DNA from: Isoetes taiwanensis
Taxonomy: Eukaryota > Streptophyta > Lycopodiopsida > Isoetales > Isoetaceae
DNA: 64,000 nucleotides
Assembly (NCBI GenBank): GCA_021234155.1
Contig: JAJEKV010000013.1
Coordinates: forward strand, 17,875,960 to 17,939,959
Direction of reading: 5' to 3'
The notes below the pieces were generated by a model. The model ran no database searches. It saw nothing but the letters and a program-made list of their open reading frames with translations, and was not told the DNA's origin. Both the position numbers and the translations under genes were made by a program. This document shows, one piece after another, positions 1 to 9,642 of this stretch. The first letter of the stretch is position 1. Each line of letters begins with the position of its first letter.

Positions 1-560
1 TCTCTGCCAATGCGCCTTTGCTTCATCAAGGAATTGGAGCCTGCCCCACACCGCTTCCACATCCTTTTCCTTAGCATCTATCCTACCAGCCATGCTTGTG
101 ACTTGTACAATCTGCCAAAAAGAACCCTTCATGTCGGTCCATGCTTGCGCCATGTCTTCCATCCATCATTTGGTGGACCTTATCCAAGCGGTGCCCCATC
201 TCCTCGTTGACTATTTTGCGTTGTTGCTTGTATCTCCCTCTTATCCGGTCATTAGCCTTTTGGGCTCCCCGCAATCATAATCCCCGAGGCGAACTTCCAC
301 AAGGGAAATTCGGCCCTTACTTCTGGAGAAGCCGCTTCTTGAGCTGACCCCGGGCAGATGGTCCGTGATGCCTCCAAGCTTGCCGCCTTAGCACGAGGGA
401 ACCGGCCTGTTCTCGCACAACCACGATTGCCTCACCGTGATACCGCTTTCGATGGGGACGAGGTATCCAAATTGCGGGCTCTTTTCTTCAGCCGCGCATG
501 CATCTTTGTCGGGTCGCCATAGAGGGCCGGACCGGCGGGTGGATTCCGGCTACTAAAACA
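1..560 (-). other. Possible retroelement leader/gag-like fragment, weak
   Basis: On the minus strand an open stretch (274 to about 83, continuing without a stop towards the window edge) encodes a charged, helical, Met/Lys/Glu-rich peptide containing EEMGHRLDKVHQMM, which resembles the coiled-coil part of a retroelement gag or a similar structural protein. The sequence further right (300-560) is GC-richer and reads in fragments with stops. No catalytic motif, zinc knuckle or primer-binding site is visible, and the fragment is cut by the window edge. I cannot name a family. It could equally be a degraded host sequence. Confidence 0.25.
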
Positions 561-689
561 AAGGAAACACCATACAAATCATAATCACCGGAAAAGCTCA
601 TTCGATAAGCTTTCCAAGAGCCCATGAACACCGAATCGACACCGTAATCCCCGAGTTATGAGCAAAAGAGCGGGGCTGAAACCCTAAGC

Positions 690-948
690 CAAAGATGGCG
701 CCGAGGAAGAGGATCTTTCGATGCCTAACAGGTTCCATTTGGGAGCAAAATTCAAGCCTTCCACTAGATTTTCTCGCCATTATTCCTATTTCGTAAAGTC
801 TGATTTTATGAGATTGAAGGAAAAATCTCATAAGATGAGACTTACGGAATAGTGGCAAAAAAAAACTGGCGGGGGGCTTGAATTTTGTTCCCAAATGGAA
901 CTCGTTAGGGCATCGAGAGATCATCTTCTCGAAGCTATGCTATATAAT
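690..948. repeat. Long near-perfect inverted repeat (hairpin) with 8-bp loop
   Basis: The left arm (about 690-815) and right arm (824-948) are reverse complements with scattered mismatches; the loop is GAAGGAAA (816-823). Matching segments include TTCCATTTGGGAGCAAAATT on the left against its complement around 880-900. The minus-strand open frame at 924-598 simply crosses the fold and is not treated as a gene. Candidates are a fold-back MITE, an inverted duplication or a small-RNA precursor. No flanking target duplication was recognised. Confidence 0.8.
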
Positions 949-983
949 TTTGTCTTTCAATGTATAGTGCATGTGGCCAATTT

Positions 984-1068
984 GTGAGAGAGGGAGGGGG
1001 GGGGAGGGGGGAGGGGAGGGAGAGAGAGGGGGCAGGGGGAGAGGGAGAGGGAGAGGGAGAGAGAGAGA
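984..1068. repeat. G/A-rich low-complexity tract
   Basis: Nearly pure purine sequence of GGGGAG, GAGAGG and GAGAGA words. It abuts the 3' tail of the LINE on the minus strand; a pure GA tract also abuts the opposite end of that LINE at 6421. Confidence 0.85.
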
Positions 1069-1124
1069 TGAAATGAAATGAAATCTATTATTCCATCTTC
1101 GAGACCACCAGGTCTATGAGACGT

Positions 1125-1440
1125 TTACAAGTTACATTCAAAATTATAAAACAAATCATCCAGTGCGTCTTCTGAGAGTAACACACTGGGCTCCTCTATC
1201 TCAATCTCTCGCACCTTCTGATTTTTCAAACAAGCATCTCTATATTTAAGAATGTCAACAATATATCCCCAATGGATACCCCTGGTGCGAAAAGAACTCC
1301 TCAAGGGAGGTAGCACTGATCCCATGTATGACTCTTAAGTCCGAATAAGCACGGCAACAAAGTAAGATATGAGCCTCATCCTCCACCACACCGTCACTAC
1401 ACAAGTTATGATTGTCTAAGATCATGGCGATGTTCCGCCC
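1125..1440 (-). pseudogene. LINE ORF2 C-terminus with zinc-like motif
   Basis: The minus-strand translation of 1420-1330 reads NLCSDGVVEDEAHILLCC, matching the Cys-His pattern (C, then E..HxLxxC) found in the C-terminal region of LINE reverse transcriptases. A second minus-strand open stretch, 1325-1125, follows in another frame and ends with a stop. The residue pattern is seen directly; assignment to the LINE rests on position between the reverse transcriptase and the tail. Confidence 0.65.
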
Positions 1441-1989
1441 ATCTCCCTACCTCCACACCAAGATGGTGCGAGCTTAACCGCATCCTTGCAATTGCTTGCC
1501 TATGCTTCATAGATATGGGTTCACTAAGATATCATTTGCCTTCAATGTAGAATTCATCCGAAGTCCGATAGTACTCTTTCTTCACAATTTGGCGTATCTA
1601 TGTCTTAGTGAGAACACTCTTCCAAACCCATCCCTCAATATCTTCCCCGATTCATCTCGCAATTCAGTGAATATCCATCCCCATTTCACCACCATCTACT
1701 AATATCCGTGATACCAACCTTTATTCACTACTCTCACGCTGCAGCAATTCTTTTGCAAGCTATTCTGGGCATATCATATAAAACCTTATGCAGATAACGT
1801 AAGGTTTTGCAAAGAGCTTCATCTTCAAGGAGTATCATCCCAAGACTCTCCTAACATCATATCATATGGCGTTTGCATTTTAGTGCCCAGTTCCGTTTGA
1901 AAAAATTTCTTTTGTATTTTTCCACCTTTTTCCACCCATCATTAGCTTAGGCCCGGCCTCCGTGCTTCATAACCATACAAGATAACCGT

Positions 1990-3250
1990 TTGTACCAATA
2001 CTTTAAAGAGCATCGTTTCATTTCAAAGTTCCAAATGTCAAAGATTCACACACCTTCTCGCAGATTGCATATAGTGTCTTTAAGCCCAAGACTCACTCTA
2101 TGTCCGGACCGCCGATTCCAATTCGGACTTTTGTCTACAAATAAACCCAGATACTTATAGCTTTCAACGACCTCAACTTGCTTACCCTTGTAAAGTAGCC
2201 GCGACATGATCTGTTTTATTCGGCTCCAAAAACAACAATTTTAGTCTTTTCCAGATTCACCGCATACTTTTAGCATCACAAAAAACCGCAAGCACATCCA
2301 AATGTCTTTGAATCCCCTATATGCTCCGAGATAGCAACACAATATCATCAGCATATAGCAAGAGCATAAGTACATACCCATTCAAGGATGTACCATCCCT
2401 CCATGTGCTCTTATCCACCCCTCCGCCTGATCTATGAACAATCCAAACAAGGTAGGGGACAAAGGACACCCCTGATTTTAACTCCCATATTACTCTCTAC
2501 TACATCATCACACATTCCAACAAAAGGGAAAGAGAGTTGCACGAGTACTTTGTTGTAAAGAACACTTACCGCATGCCTAAGCCCCATCGGGATGCCCAAA
2601 TCTACCATCCTATGCCACAGATTTTGCCTATTCACCATGTCAAAGGCCTTGCTGAAATCCACAAATATAGCATACAAAGGTTTCCTTTTTCCCACCACTG
2701 AATCCATCATAGCATCTAAGGGTGACCAAATGGCCAGCCAGACTTTTTAGGTCTAAAGCCCGCTTGGCCTATTGCTCTAGCATTGTGATCCTCCGCCAGC
2801 TTGCTTATCTTGCCCTCAAGTATAGAGGCATCTGAGCTTTTTTGCATAAAGGTCGCCAACCATAATGGTACCTGGAAGTTACCCGGATCGATACATCCCC
2901 CGACTTGTGCAATGGCACAACCCTATTAACCCGCCAGACCTAGGAAACCCATCTCTCAAAGCCATGTCGACCCAGCCTATTTAAGAATCAGCTTCTCCAG
3001 CCCATTTAAGCATTTTCGCCTTAAGGCCACAAGCATATGCCGCTTTGCCATTAGCAAGTCTCTTGAGCCCCACCTGAACATCCTCCAGAGTAAAGGTAAG
3101 CATATCATCCATCTCACATGTCTCTTCGCCATCTTATCCTCAACTCCATGGACATGGTATAAATTATGACATGCTCCATTAGTGCCTCCGCTTTCAACAC
3201 ATTACCCCCATGCTTCAAGGGTTTAAGCCTATTCCAAAATTTCTTTTGGA
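1990..3250 (-). pseudogene. LINE reverse transcriptase region
   Basis: The minus-strand open stretch 2710-2432 contains YAIFVDFSKAFDMVNR, the conserved block around the first catalytic aspartate of LINE reverse transcriptases, and leads to a G-x-R-x-G-like turn written here as MGVKIRGVLCPL. Downstream, near 2360-2335, another frame reads YADDIVLLS, the second catalytic motif with both aspartates. Between and after these blocks there are frameshifts and stops, so no continuous enzyme is encoded. Upstream (about 2700-3250) the thumb and fingers-like sequence is hard to follow. Confidence 0.8.
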
Positions 3251-4340
3251 TCAACTAGCGTTCTTCCACCATTCGGGCCTATGTTTATTTATGTAAATAT
3301 GCCTTCTTCTTATTTTTGACCAGCTTGGTATACACTCTCCTTTTTCAGACTTTAGTCGCCCTTGTGCCGCTTCTAAATTTTTGCCTCCATTAATTTTACA
3401 TTCCATGTCAAACCATCCATTACATGGCAGCCCCCCTCCGTTTGCCCGTTGGGATACAAAACATTCATCCGCTGATTCAAGCAAAACCCTAGACAACGCC
3501 TCACCATATCCCCCTATCGATCCGGGTCATGCAAAGATGCCATTTTCTGCCGCATATCTTGCTATATTCATGAGCTTTATCATACTTGAGAGACATCCAT
3601 TTACCTTTATATGTATCTTCTTGCTGCCTATGATGCCACTGTACATGAAGTTCAATGAGCAAAGGTACATGATCCGAGCAAAGGTTCATTCTCATCTCCA
3701 ATGTGTAAGCTAATAACATGTTCTCGCAAAAAGTAGGTTTGGCAATAACATAATCCACCACGCTAGCATTTTTACAAGCGCGCTTTACCGAGCCTGGGTA
3801 CCTATCCGTGCCATTGAATCACCATCTCAAAACCGCTACACATATGTAAGACATGACGCCCCTGTGGTGTCAGCCATTTCATATTGTCTTCTGATGTTCT
3901 GCTCCATCCAATTGTCCTCACCTCAGTATCATCCAGCATTTCCAACCATTCTGCTTCTCCATCTAGGCCCATCAAAGCTGCTTGATGGTTTCCCGTACGC
4001 CCATTAAAGTCTCCTAACAATAGCACTTCCCCGCCAAAACCCAAAGCTAGTATATCCCCGCCTAAGTGAAAGAATGGGTCATCCTTATCCGTGATCTCCT
4101 TTGTTATACGGTGTGATTCCCTTGGGGGAAAATAACAACCAGCTACATATATCTTGTTGCCCCTACCTGGCAATTCAATCCAAATGTATTGTGCAGTTGC
4201 CTTATGTGTCAAAACACACACTGCGTGCGCAATTTCATTGCGAGTATAGCATGCAATACCACCTGTACCTTTAAGATTCCAGCCCTTCTTATTCATACTG
4301 AATGTAATAGCGTAAAACCAAAAATATCTGGAAGAGCCTT
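3251..4340 (-). pseudogene. LINE endonuclease (EEP fold) region
   Basis: The stretch 4296-3802 encodes 164 residues: N-terminal GGIACYTRNEIAHAV, then a strand with YVAGCYFPPRES, then VLLLGDFNGRTGN, the metal-binding block of exonuclease-endonuclease-phosphatase proteins. A frame change near 3800 leads to 3761-3501, which contains NLCSDHVPLLIEL, the conserved catalytic SDH motif. A third piece (3496-3251) links to the reverse transcriptase. The catalytic landmarks are all present but spread over frames. The enzyme normally nicks target DNA to prime reverse transcription. Confidence 0.82.
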
Positions 4341-5910
4341 TTCCTCATGCTCACATGTTTCCAAAAAGAAAACTATGTCTACATTTGCTAGCAAGTCATC
4401 CATAGCACAAATCTTACTACTTTTTAACGTATTTACATTCCAGCAAACTAACTTGGCGGTCGCTACTTCCTATGCATCCTCCACAATCACTTTTCCGCCT
4501 CTCCAGTTGTCCAGCCGCTCTTGCTTCCTTCATCCTCTGAAGATCTTCTTTTCTCTACTGAAATTGCGTCTTAGTTTAGTCGTCATTGACCCATATATAT
4601 TTGCCCTTAAGCAATGTTCGCTTCTGCATAACCCGAGCCTTCGCTTCCCTGCCAAATCCAAAGCTAGTATATCCTGCTCTAAGTGAAAGAATGGGTCATC
4701 CTTATCCAGATCTCCTTTGTTATACACAGGTGATTCTCTTGGGGGGAAATAACAACCAGCTACATATATCTTGTTGCCCCTACCTGGCAATTCAATCCAA
4801 ATGTATTGTGCAGTTGCCTTATGTGTCAAAACACACACTGCGTGCGCAATTTCATTGCGAGTATAGCATGCAATACCACCTGTACCTTTAAGATTCCAGC
4901 CCTTCTTATTCATACTGAATGTAATAGCGTAAAACCAAAAATATCTGGAAGAGCCTTTTCCTCATGGAAGAGCCTTTTCCTCATGCTCACATGTTTCCAA
5001 AAAGAAAACTATGTCTACATTTGCTAGCAAGTCATCCATAGCACAAATCTTACTACTTTTTAACGTATTTACATTCCAGCAAACTAACTTGGCGGTCGCT
5101 ACTTCCTATGCATCCTCCACAATCACTTTTCCGCCTCTCCAGTTGTCCAACTGCTCTTGCTTCCTTCATCCTCTGAAGATCTTCTCTTCTCTACTGAAAT
5201 TGGGTCTTAGTTTAGTCGTCATTGACCCATATATATTTGCCCTTAAGCAATGTTCGCTTCTGCATAACCCGAGCCTTCGCTTCCCTGCCAAACCCAAAGC
5301 TAGTATATCCTGCTCTAAGTGAAAGAATGGGTCATCCTTATCCAGATCTCCTTTGTTATACACAGGTGATTCCCTTGGGGGAAATAACAACCAGCTACAT
5401 ATATCTTGTTGCCCCTACCTGGCAATTCAATCCAAATGTATTGTGCGGTTGCCTTATGTGTCAAAAAACACAAGGCTGCGCGCAATTTCATTCGAAAGTA
5501 TAGCATGCAATACCACCCTGCACCTTTAAGATTCCAGCCCTTCTTATTCATACTGAATGTAATAGCGTAAAACCAAAAATATCTGGAAGAGCCTTTTCCT
5601 CATGCTCACATGTTTCCAAAAAGAGAACTATGTCTACATTTGCTAGCAAGTCATCCATAGCACAAATCTTACTACTTTTTAACGTATTTACATTCCAGCA
5701 AACTAACTTGGCGGTCGCTACTTCCTATGCATCCTCCACAATCACTTTTCCGCCTCTCCAGCTTGTCCAATGCGCTCTTGCTTCCTTCATCCCTCTGAAG
5801 ATCTTCTCTTCTCTACTGAAATTGGGTCTTAGTTTAGTCGCGTCATTGACCCATATATATTTGTTCTTAAGCAATGTTCGCTCAGATAACCCGAGCCTTC
5901 GCTTCCTTGG
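4046..5910 (-). repeat. Tandem triplication of the LINE ORF1/endonuclease junction
   Basis: Three units start at about 4046, 4663 and 5299, with periods of about 617 and 636 bp. Each repeats the end of ORF1, the linker and the first part of the endonuclease, beginning MNKKGWNLKG on the minus strand (starts at 4296, 4913 and 5551). The units are very similar, with a local 16-bp repeat near 4953-4985 in the second and several indels in the third. Plus-strand open frames here (for example from 4381, 5011 and 5630) are shadows of the repeated unit. Confidence 0.9.
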
Positions 5911-6394
5911 ATGCGCACTTCACCAACACATTCCGTGTTCCTTCCCCCTTCCTTCCAACCCGGTAAGCCTCCAAAATATCCACCTGCACCTGCATATTAC
6001 CTGCAAGAAATGTTTGAACAGCCATGCTTGTGTCCTCATTCTCCTTTTCTGGTAGGCCAAAAATTCTGAAATTATTAGCCTTCGACTCCCTTTCATGCAT
6101 ATCAGCCAAGTGCTCCATTTTCTCATTCAAAGCATCAATTGCTCCTTGAAAACCATCATTTGAGCCCCTATTCGAAGTCTCAGCTTGATCTATGACCTGC
6201 TTTGTCTCTGATACGCTTGCTAGCTGCTGCTTTAGCTCTACATTTTCACTCTTTAAAGAACACAGAGACTCATTCATACCTTGCAAAAGCTTAAGCATTT
6301 GTGCCTGATGGGCTGCCGCCTCCTTCCTTGCTTGCTCTTGCTCCATGGATTCTAGTAGCTTCATCATCACCGTAAGCAATTGACCCATTAGCAT
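5882..6394 (-). CDS. LINE ORF1: coiled-coil nucleic-acid-binding protein, C-terminus disturbed
   Basis: A 170-residue minus-strand reading frame begins MLMGQLLTVMMKLLES. Residues about 10-105 are rich in Glu, Gln, Leu and Lys with heptad-like spacing, predicted as a coiled coil. The following part, with NNFRIFGLPEKENED and later EAYRVGRKGEG, matches the RNA-recognition-like core of L1 ORF1 proteins, which package LINE RNA. The frame stops shortly after CASKEAKARVI, where the triplicated junction begins, so the natural C-terminus is probably lost. The start lies 27 bp from the GA tract; the upstream 5' UTR looks absent or very short. Confidence 0.75.
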   Translation of the reverse strand: MLMGQLLTVMMKLLESMEQEQARKEAAAHQAQMLKLLQGMNESLCSLKSENVELKQQLASVSETKQVIDQAETSNRGSNDGFQGAIDALNEKMEHLADMHERESKANNFRIFGLPEKENEDTSMAVQTFLAGNMQVQVDILEAYRVGRKGEGTRNVLVKCASKEAKARVI

Positions 6395-6418
6395 CTCTCC
6401 TCCAAAGAATCCGTAAGG

Positions 6419-6420
<2 letters not shown>

Positions 6421-6515
<95 letters not shown>
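6421..6515. repeat. (GA)n microsatellite
   Basis: About 95 bp of uninterrupted AG/GA dinucleotides directly next to the 5' end of the minus-strand LINE. Confidence 0.97.
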
Positions 6516-6516
<1 letters not shown>

Positions 6517-6810
6517 CTTGAATCCGGTCTGGGACATTTGTGTCATCCGGCTATGTCATCCACAGCATCAGTTATACAAAAAATTTGAATTGCAATTTTA
6601 GGTCAAATATCGACACAACCAATGACACTAATGGACCTCTTCTCTTGTAGTGCTTGAAGCATTGTTCAAAATTCAGGATATGAGATATTTCGAGTTCTTT
6701 GAGCCCGCTTCTTGGCAGCAAGTTTTAGGGTTCCCATGTCTTTGTTTAAGCCAGATTCTATAAGAAATGAGTTGAGGTAATTATGTCCTTCCTATCAAAA
6801 CATCGATGAA
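6516..6810. other. Unassigned spacer
   Basis: No gene, repeat or motif recognised between the GA tract and the Harbinger-like fragment. Confidence 0.5.
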
Positions 6811-6827
6811 GCGGCATTTCAACATTT

Positions 6828-7543
6828 TTGATAAATGGATTCAGTCATTTTAGATATAACTGCAATGCTTATGAGGCCATTTTGTTTGGTTTAGCAATGC
6901 AAAAATTTTGCTTGGATCTGATGCAAGAAAATGAACTTGAAGATCCCATGCCAACAGTCGATGAGGAAAATCCATTCAAAGACGATATTAGTTTTCAATA
7001 TGCATCGTCCATCTTACTCCTGGCTGTAGCAACTCGGTTAAGAAGACCATCAAGAAGATTCTGGGTTTGTCCTAGACAAACCACCCAATGGGATAACATT
7101 GACAATTATGTATGGAATTGCCTACCATCATTTGAAGATGATATACGGCATCATTTTTACAGAATGAAGAGAGGTTTATTTGAGAAACTGGTAGGTCTCA
7201 TTGTATATCTAATTAAACTAGGCTAGAAAGTCAGACCTCTTATAGACCCTAGGAAGGCTTAGTTATAGTTCTCTATTTCCTTGCTCATGGTGAGATGCCT
7301 TTACATGGCCAAAGGTTTTATGTTGGAAAAGCAACTGTCCAAAAATATACCAAGAAGGTGACATTAGCTCTTGCTTCTAAACCATACCTATTCATGTTGG
7401 CAGGGCAGCTAAGATCATTCGTGCCACATTGGAAACCTATTCCAAATCTTCACAAAGCCTTACTAGATCCAACTAAACATTTGAGTTCCCTACATCGTAA
7501 TATGATTAGTTTGTTCTCTTATGAGCAGGATAAGACACTGTAG
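6828..7543 (+). pseudogene. PIF/Harbinger-like transposase, N-terminal fragment
   Basis: The frame 6828-7226 has DNIDNYVWNCLPSFEDDI followed by HHFYRMKRGLFEKLVGLI, resembling the region before the helix-turn-helix of HARBI1-type nucleases (R-M-x-x-x-x-F-x-x-L). After stops near 7225-7265, words compatible with the 'LAHGE..YR..S..F.VGKSTV' block can be followed across frames (7270-7370), ending in a readable frame 7295-7543. The catalytic DDE domain is missing. The similarity is by pattern only; terminal inverted repeats and a TA/TWA target duplication were not found. An unrelated host gene remnant is the alternative. Confidence 0.5.
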
Positions 7544-7679
7544 ATTCCTTTTTGTGGCAATTTTAGCTTCTTAATAGGCAGGATTTGTGATCAGCACAAT
7601 CCTGAGCGTCTGTTGCAGAGTTCTGATATGCTGGCCTCCATTGTGCGCCAGAATCTGCTTCTCCTCGGCTCTTGTGGTA

Positions 7680-7825
7680 GATATTTAGCTCTGGTGGTAT
7701 CTCTTGTCCTGATAATTTTGCTCTGGATCGTGATAACCGTGCTCTGGATCACGATAATCTTGCTATAGGCATCCAAACTAGCTGATATTCTTGCTCTGGA
7801 TCTGGTTAATCTTGCTATGGAGCAA
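7680..7825. repeat. Short minisatellite built on CTCTGGATC and GATAATCTTG
   Basis: The words CTCTGGATC, GATAACC/GATAATC and TTGCT recur five or so times at irregular 20-50 bp spacing. Copies are imperfect. Confidence 0.6.
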
Positions 7826-9600
7826 AGTTCATGGCTTGTCGGTTAAGGGGGTTAATCCCCTTTGCTTGCATGGTATAGCAAATAAACAGGCTCGCAAATG
7901 GGATTAACCCCATCATAAAAGATAGTATGAAGACTCCAATAGTCAACCTGTTCAATAAATTGTCCTCGTAGTTATCTGATGTTGGTATCACCAATATAAG
8001 CCTACAGTTTTAGCAATTAAGTAATGATAGGGATTGCTCGAAGTCAACTTCTTCCTCTTCCTCCTTCTCGCTGCTTTTGGTAATAAGCTTTACACCTTCT
8101 GCAGGCATGTATTAACTGCATGAGATATAAAGAGTCACACGCAGAATACAAAGCACAAGGAATGGCCAATTTAAACTCCTAACTATAGCTCTTTCAAACC
8201 GAGCTCTTCAAGCAAGGCATTTCATGCTTGTGCCCATCAGTGCAGATTCTGGCATGAGCCTATAATAAGATACCAATTAAAAGCCATTGAGATCAAAATA
8301 GCTACCAGCTTTCAACCAGGCAGAACTGGAGCATACAAGGGTAAGAAGACAATTGATGTAAAACTTAATTTGTCCATTCAAGTGCAAGCTCTGTCTCAAA
8401 CCACTCTCTCCAAGCAATAAATGTTTCACTTGATACAACCTCACCATGTGGATCAAGTGCTAGAAAACAGTAGATCGTACTAGTAAAAAATGACAAATGG
8501 TATCTGAACGCCTGCAATTTATACTCATCTACTAGAACTTAATTTGTAATGACCTCATCTACTTCAGCAACCTCATCTTGATACCTACATTTTGAGCATA
8601 CTTCTCTAAAAGTCTTTCTATGGCTGATTGCCTAGTGTGACCATCATGGACATGCCAAGATTTTCTTCTGCCCTGCTACGAAGCCCCTATGTGCCACATT
8701 AATCTGCCAACAACAAAAGCTTATCCAATTCATAGCAAACTTTCAAGTCTTATGTTACGCATCTATTCAGCATCATACAAATAAAAAAGAAATAGAAAGC
8801 TTCTCCAATCATAGCAAACTTTAAGTATTATGTTTTGCATCTATTCAGCATCACCCAAGAACAATAGTCAAGGAAGCTTACTTTTGAATGTAACTTCCTC
8901 TTTAACTCCTTGAAATCATCATGTTTCACTCCTTCAGGATCCTAAGCTGCCAACATTAGAGATGGTAAATATGGCGCCCTTTCTCATAGAAACCATCGTG
9001 CAAGCATCCGGTAAACAACTTCTTAGCTTCTTGCTAAAACATTGATTCTAATTCTTCCATCGATGGTATGATATTAGCTGTCATGAAAATAATGAGGCTG
9101 AGGATTCATTCCTCTTCTAGTTATATGCCAAGGATCCGGTGTCATACTATGGAATTGGTCATAATTTTGATAAACTCCACCGACACAAGCAGGAAGAATA
9201 ATCTTGTCTAGCAACAGGGGCAATGGGGAGATTACCTGCCACAACAAGTTTTGGCCACAACAAAGTTTAGCGTCAAGAGTGTATATCCGAGTATATACCG
9301 ACATATATCTAGACTATTCCACATTCCCACACGAGCGAGGGTTTGTCCTTTAGGGACGTAAAAATATACTTCCTTCCTTCCTTCCTTTAGGGACAACCCA
9401 AAAATCAAAATAACCCAAACATACAATTTCTCACCAAAATACGAGCCAAACCATTGCTTTTTGTCCGACCCCATTCCACATCATTACCGTGTTTATTTAA
9501 ATTTGGTAAAATTATAACGTCCCATATCCAAGATGAAGCCTATGCTATGTAAAACCTCTAAACCGTGAGAAGAGAAAAGGGCTGCTTATGGGACGAGATA
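7826..9600. other. Intergenic region upstream of the binding-protein gene
   Basis: No coding signal was recognised. It holds one imperfect direct repeat at 8706-8865 (listed separately) and an AT-rich 500 bp before the gene that would include its promoter; no convincing TATA box could be fixed. Short open frames at 9074-9474 lack any recognisable family. Confidence 0.5.
8706..8865. repeat. Imperfect tandem duplication, period about 88 bp
   Basis: AAGCTTATCCAATTCATAGC with the following AAACTTTCAAGT...ATCTATTCAGCATCA block recurs once as AAGCTTCTCCAATCATAGC. Confidence 0.7.
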
Positions 9601-9642
9601 CAAATTTTTGAACGAGGCTAGCATTTGATTGAACTATTTGCA

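Larger units (their letters stand above)
1069..6412 (-). mobile_element. LINE (non-LTR retrotransposon), nearly complete but disabled
   Basis: Read on the minus strand the order is ORF1 (6394-5882), apurinic-type endonuclease (about 4340-3500), reverse transcriptase (about 3000-2000, YADD box near 2360-2335), a zinc-like C-terminal segment (about 1420-1330), the final open stretch (1325-1125) and a tail of TTTCA repeats (1085-1069). Domain order and tail are those of an L1-like plant LINE. Stops and frameshifts in the reverse transcriptase and a triplicated ORF1/endonuclease junction make it non-functional as read. The terminal sequence with GGTCTC near the tail recurs in other LINE ends in this window. 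Flanks on both sides are GA-rich, so a target duplication cannot be read cleanly. Confidence 0.85.

Noticed and set aside
4189-6055. Repeated plus-strand open frames (165, 103 and 141 residues) as a gene family
   Set aside because: They are antisense to the triplicated LINE endonuclease segment; the minus strand carries the recognisable motifs.
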